From: Chelydra serpentina
Lineage: Eukaryota; Chordata; Testudines; Chelydridae
DNA: 64,000 nt
Assembly (NCBI GenBank): GCA_037349315.1
Contig: JBAIAC010000007.1
Coordinates: 50,679,001 to 50,743,000 of the forward strand
Reading direction: 5' to 3'
Below, piece by piece: positions 63,291 to 64,000 of the stretch. Position numbers and translations under genes: made by a program. Numbering within the stretch: position 1 is the first letter of the stretch; each line of letters starts with the position of its first letter. The notes beneath the pieces are model-generated. The model was not told the DNA's origin and made no database searches. It was given only the letters and a program-made list of their open reading frames with translations.

Positions 63291-64000
63291 TGTTGTAAAC
63301 AGTAGACCACAATCTCTCTTTGTGTCAAACTTGATGTATATGATCATAATCTGCTATTTCAACCACAACCCTCCCCCGCCAACACCTCCCGCCCCAAATA
63401 TCTTTAAATCCAGATTATGTTTGAAAAGTACAATGTTCAGGTAATCTGGAAATTTGTCATAGGAAAGTATTTCCCTAAATTACCTTGCCATTTTTGATGA
63501 CATAATGCACTTTACAATATTTTTAATGTTTGTAACCATCAGTACATTTGCTAACAGTTGGTAACACAAATTCCAACTCCCCCTCAAAAATAACTATCTT
63601 TCTCCTGAGTAAATGCTCCTTAATGATATTCAGGCTAATACACTTCCCCGATATTTTCTGTTAAAGAAGCAAAAATTGATCTTTCAAAAAAAAAATCCCA
63701 AACACTCTAATATCTTGGTTTGCCAAGCAAATGCTAAGACATGGACAGTTTCTGCTACCATTAAGAGTTAACTACAGTCAGTTGCACTCAATAAATAACA
63801 TTTTTATCTATAATCATTCTGAGCAGAATACTGGAGGATGGCAGAAAATAATTTAATAAATGTATCAAGTGTTTCAGTCTTAGTTTCCTCAATTCAACTG
63901 CTCTCAGAAATGGAATTCTAAAGATGCAGCAAACATTTTAAAGAGTAAATCTATTTTTTAAAGATTGCTGTTGAGTTAACATCTGAGGGGATTGTGAAGT
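63291..64000. other. AT-rich sequence without recognised genes
   Basis: No supported feature to the window end. Confidence 0.4.

Noticed and set aside
1..64000. CRISPR arrays, bacterial operons, ribosomal RNA genes
   Set aside because: No regularly spaced identical repeats with unique spacers, no Shine-Dalgarno-led gene clusters and no rRNA-like sequence; the window is eukaryotic.

Overview
The window reads as intergenic or intronic DNA of a large amniote genome, most likely a turtle. That assignment is inference from the repeat set: CR1 LINEs, a Penelope-like element, hAT elements with a ZMYM1-like transposase, a PIF/Harbinger transposon with a trihelix/Myb partner, and a Gypsy element with a PNMA-like Gag. 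No host exon could be established. Almost every recognisable gene belongs to a mobile element, and many insertions keep target-site duplications (TSDs), so the order of nesting can be read.

Layout. 1-4.9 kb: the end of a decayed hAT copy, C-rich degenerate minisatellite, and short old repeats. 4.87-8.90 kb: a nearly complete CR1 LINE on the minus strand, with ORF1 (zinc-binding motif plus SGNH esterase) and ORF2 (endonuclease and reverse transcriptase) broken by one small frameshift. 10.58-15.01 kb: a solo LTR (TSD CTCC) split by a 4-kb hAT element (TSD CTTGCCAC), which holds a broken transposase, a CR1 tail and a 124-bp MITE (TSD AGTCCAAT). 20.5 kb: a 203-bp TGTAAC/GTTACA unit containing Pol III-like A and B boxes. 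21.03-23.97 kb: a GC-rich 2.9-kb non-autonomous hAT (TSD ATCTAAAA) with MITEs inside it.

29.37-37.90 kb: a complete, very young Gypsy (Metaviridae) retrotransposon. Its two 1,438-bp LTRs differ at six sites, the TSD is TTTC, the primer-binding site is of tRNA-Pro type, and one uninterrupted gag-pol frame (about 1,829 codons) carries a PNMA-like Gag, protease, RT, RNase H and a DD35E integrase. 45.4-47.8 kb: a TIR-bounded repeat split by a second, decayed CR1. 48.4-49.9 kb: two Penelope-derived insertions, one a perfect 57-bp palindrome and one a 5'-truncated copy coding for a GIY-YIG endonuclease. 50.4 kb: a Harbinger MITE made of three consecutive hairpins.

56.50-61.53 kb: an apparently intact PIF/Harbinger transposon (TSD TTA). 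It has a two-exon trihelix/Myb gene on the plus strand, a 427-aa DDE transposase on the minus strand, and an unexplained 92-codon minus-strand ORF inside the Myb intron with its own start context and poly(A) signal. The remaining stretches (for example 24-29 kb, 42.5-45.4 kb, 51.5-56.5 kb and 61.5-64 kb) are AT-rich unique or anciently repetitive DNA in which no gene could be supported. Most promising for follow-up are the intact PNMA-like Gypsy, the third Harbinger ORF and the Penelope palindrome.
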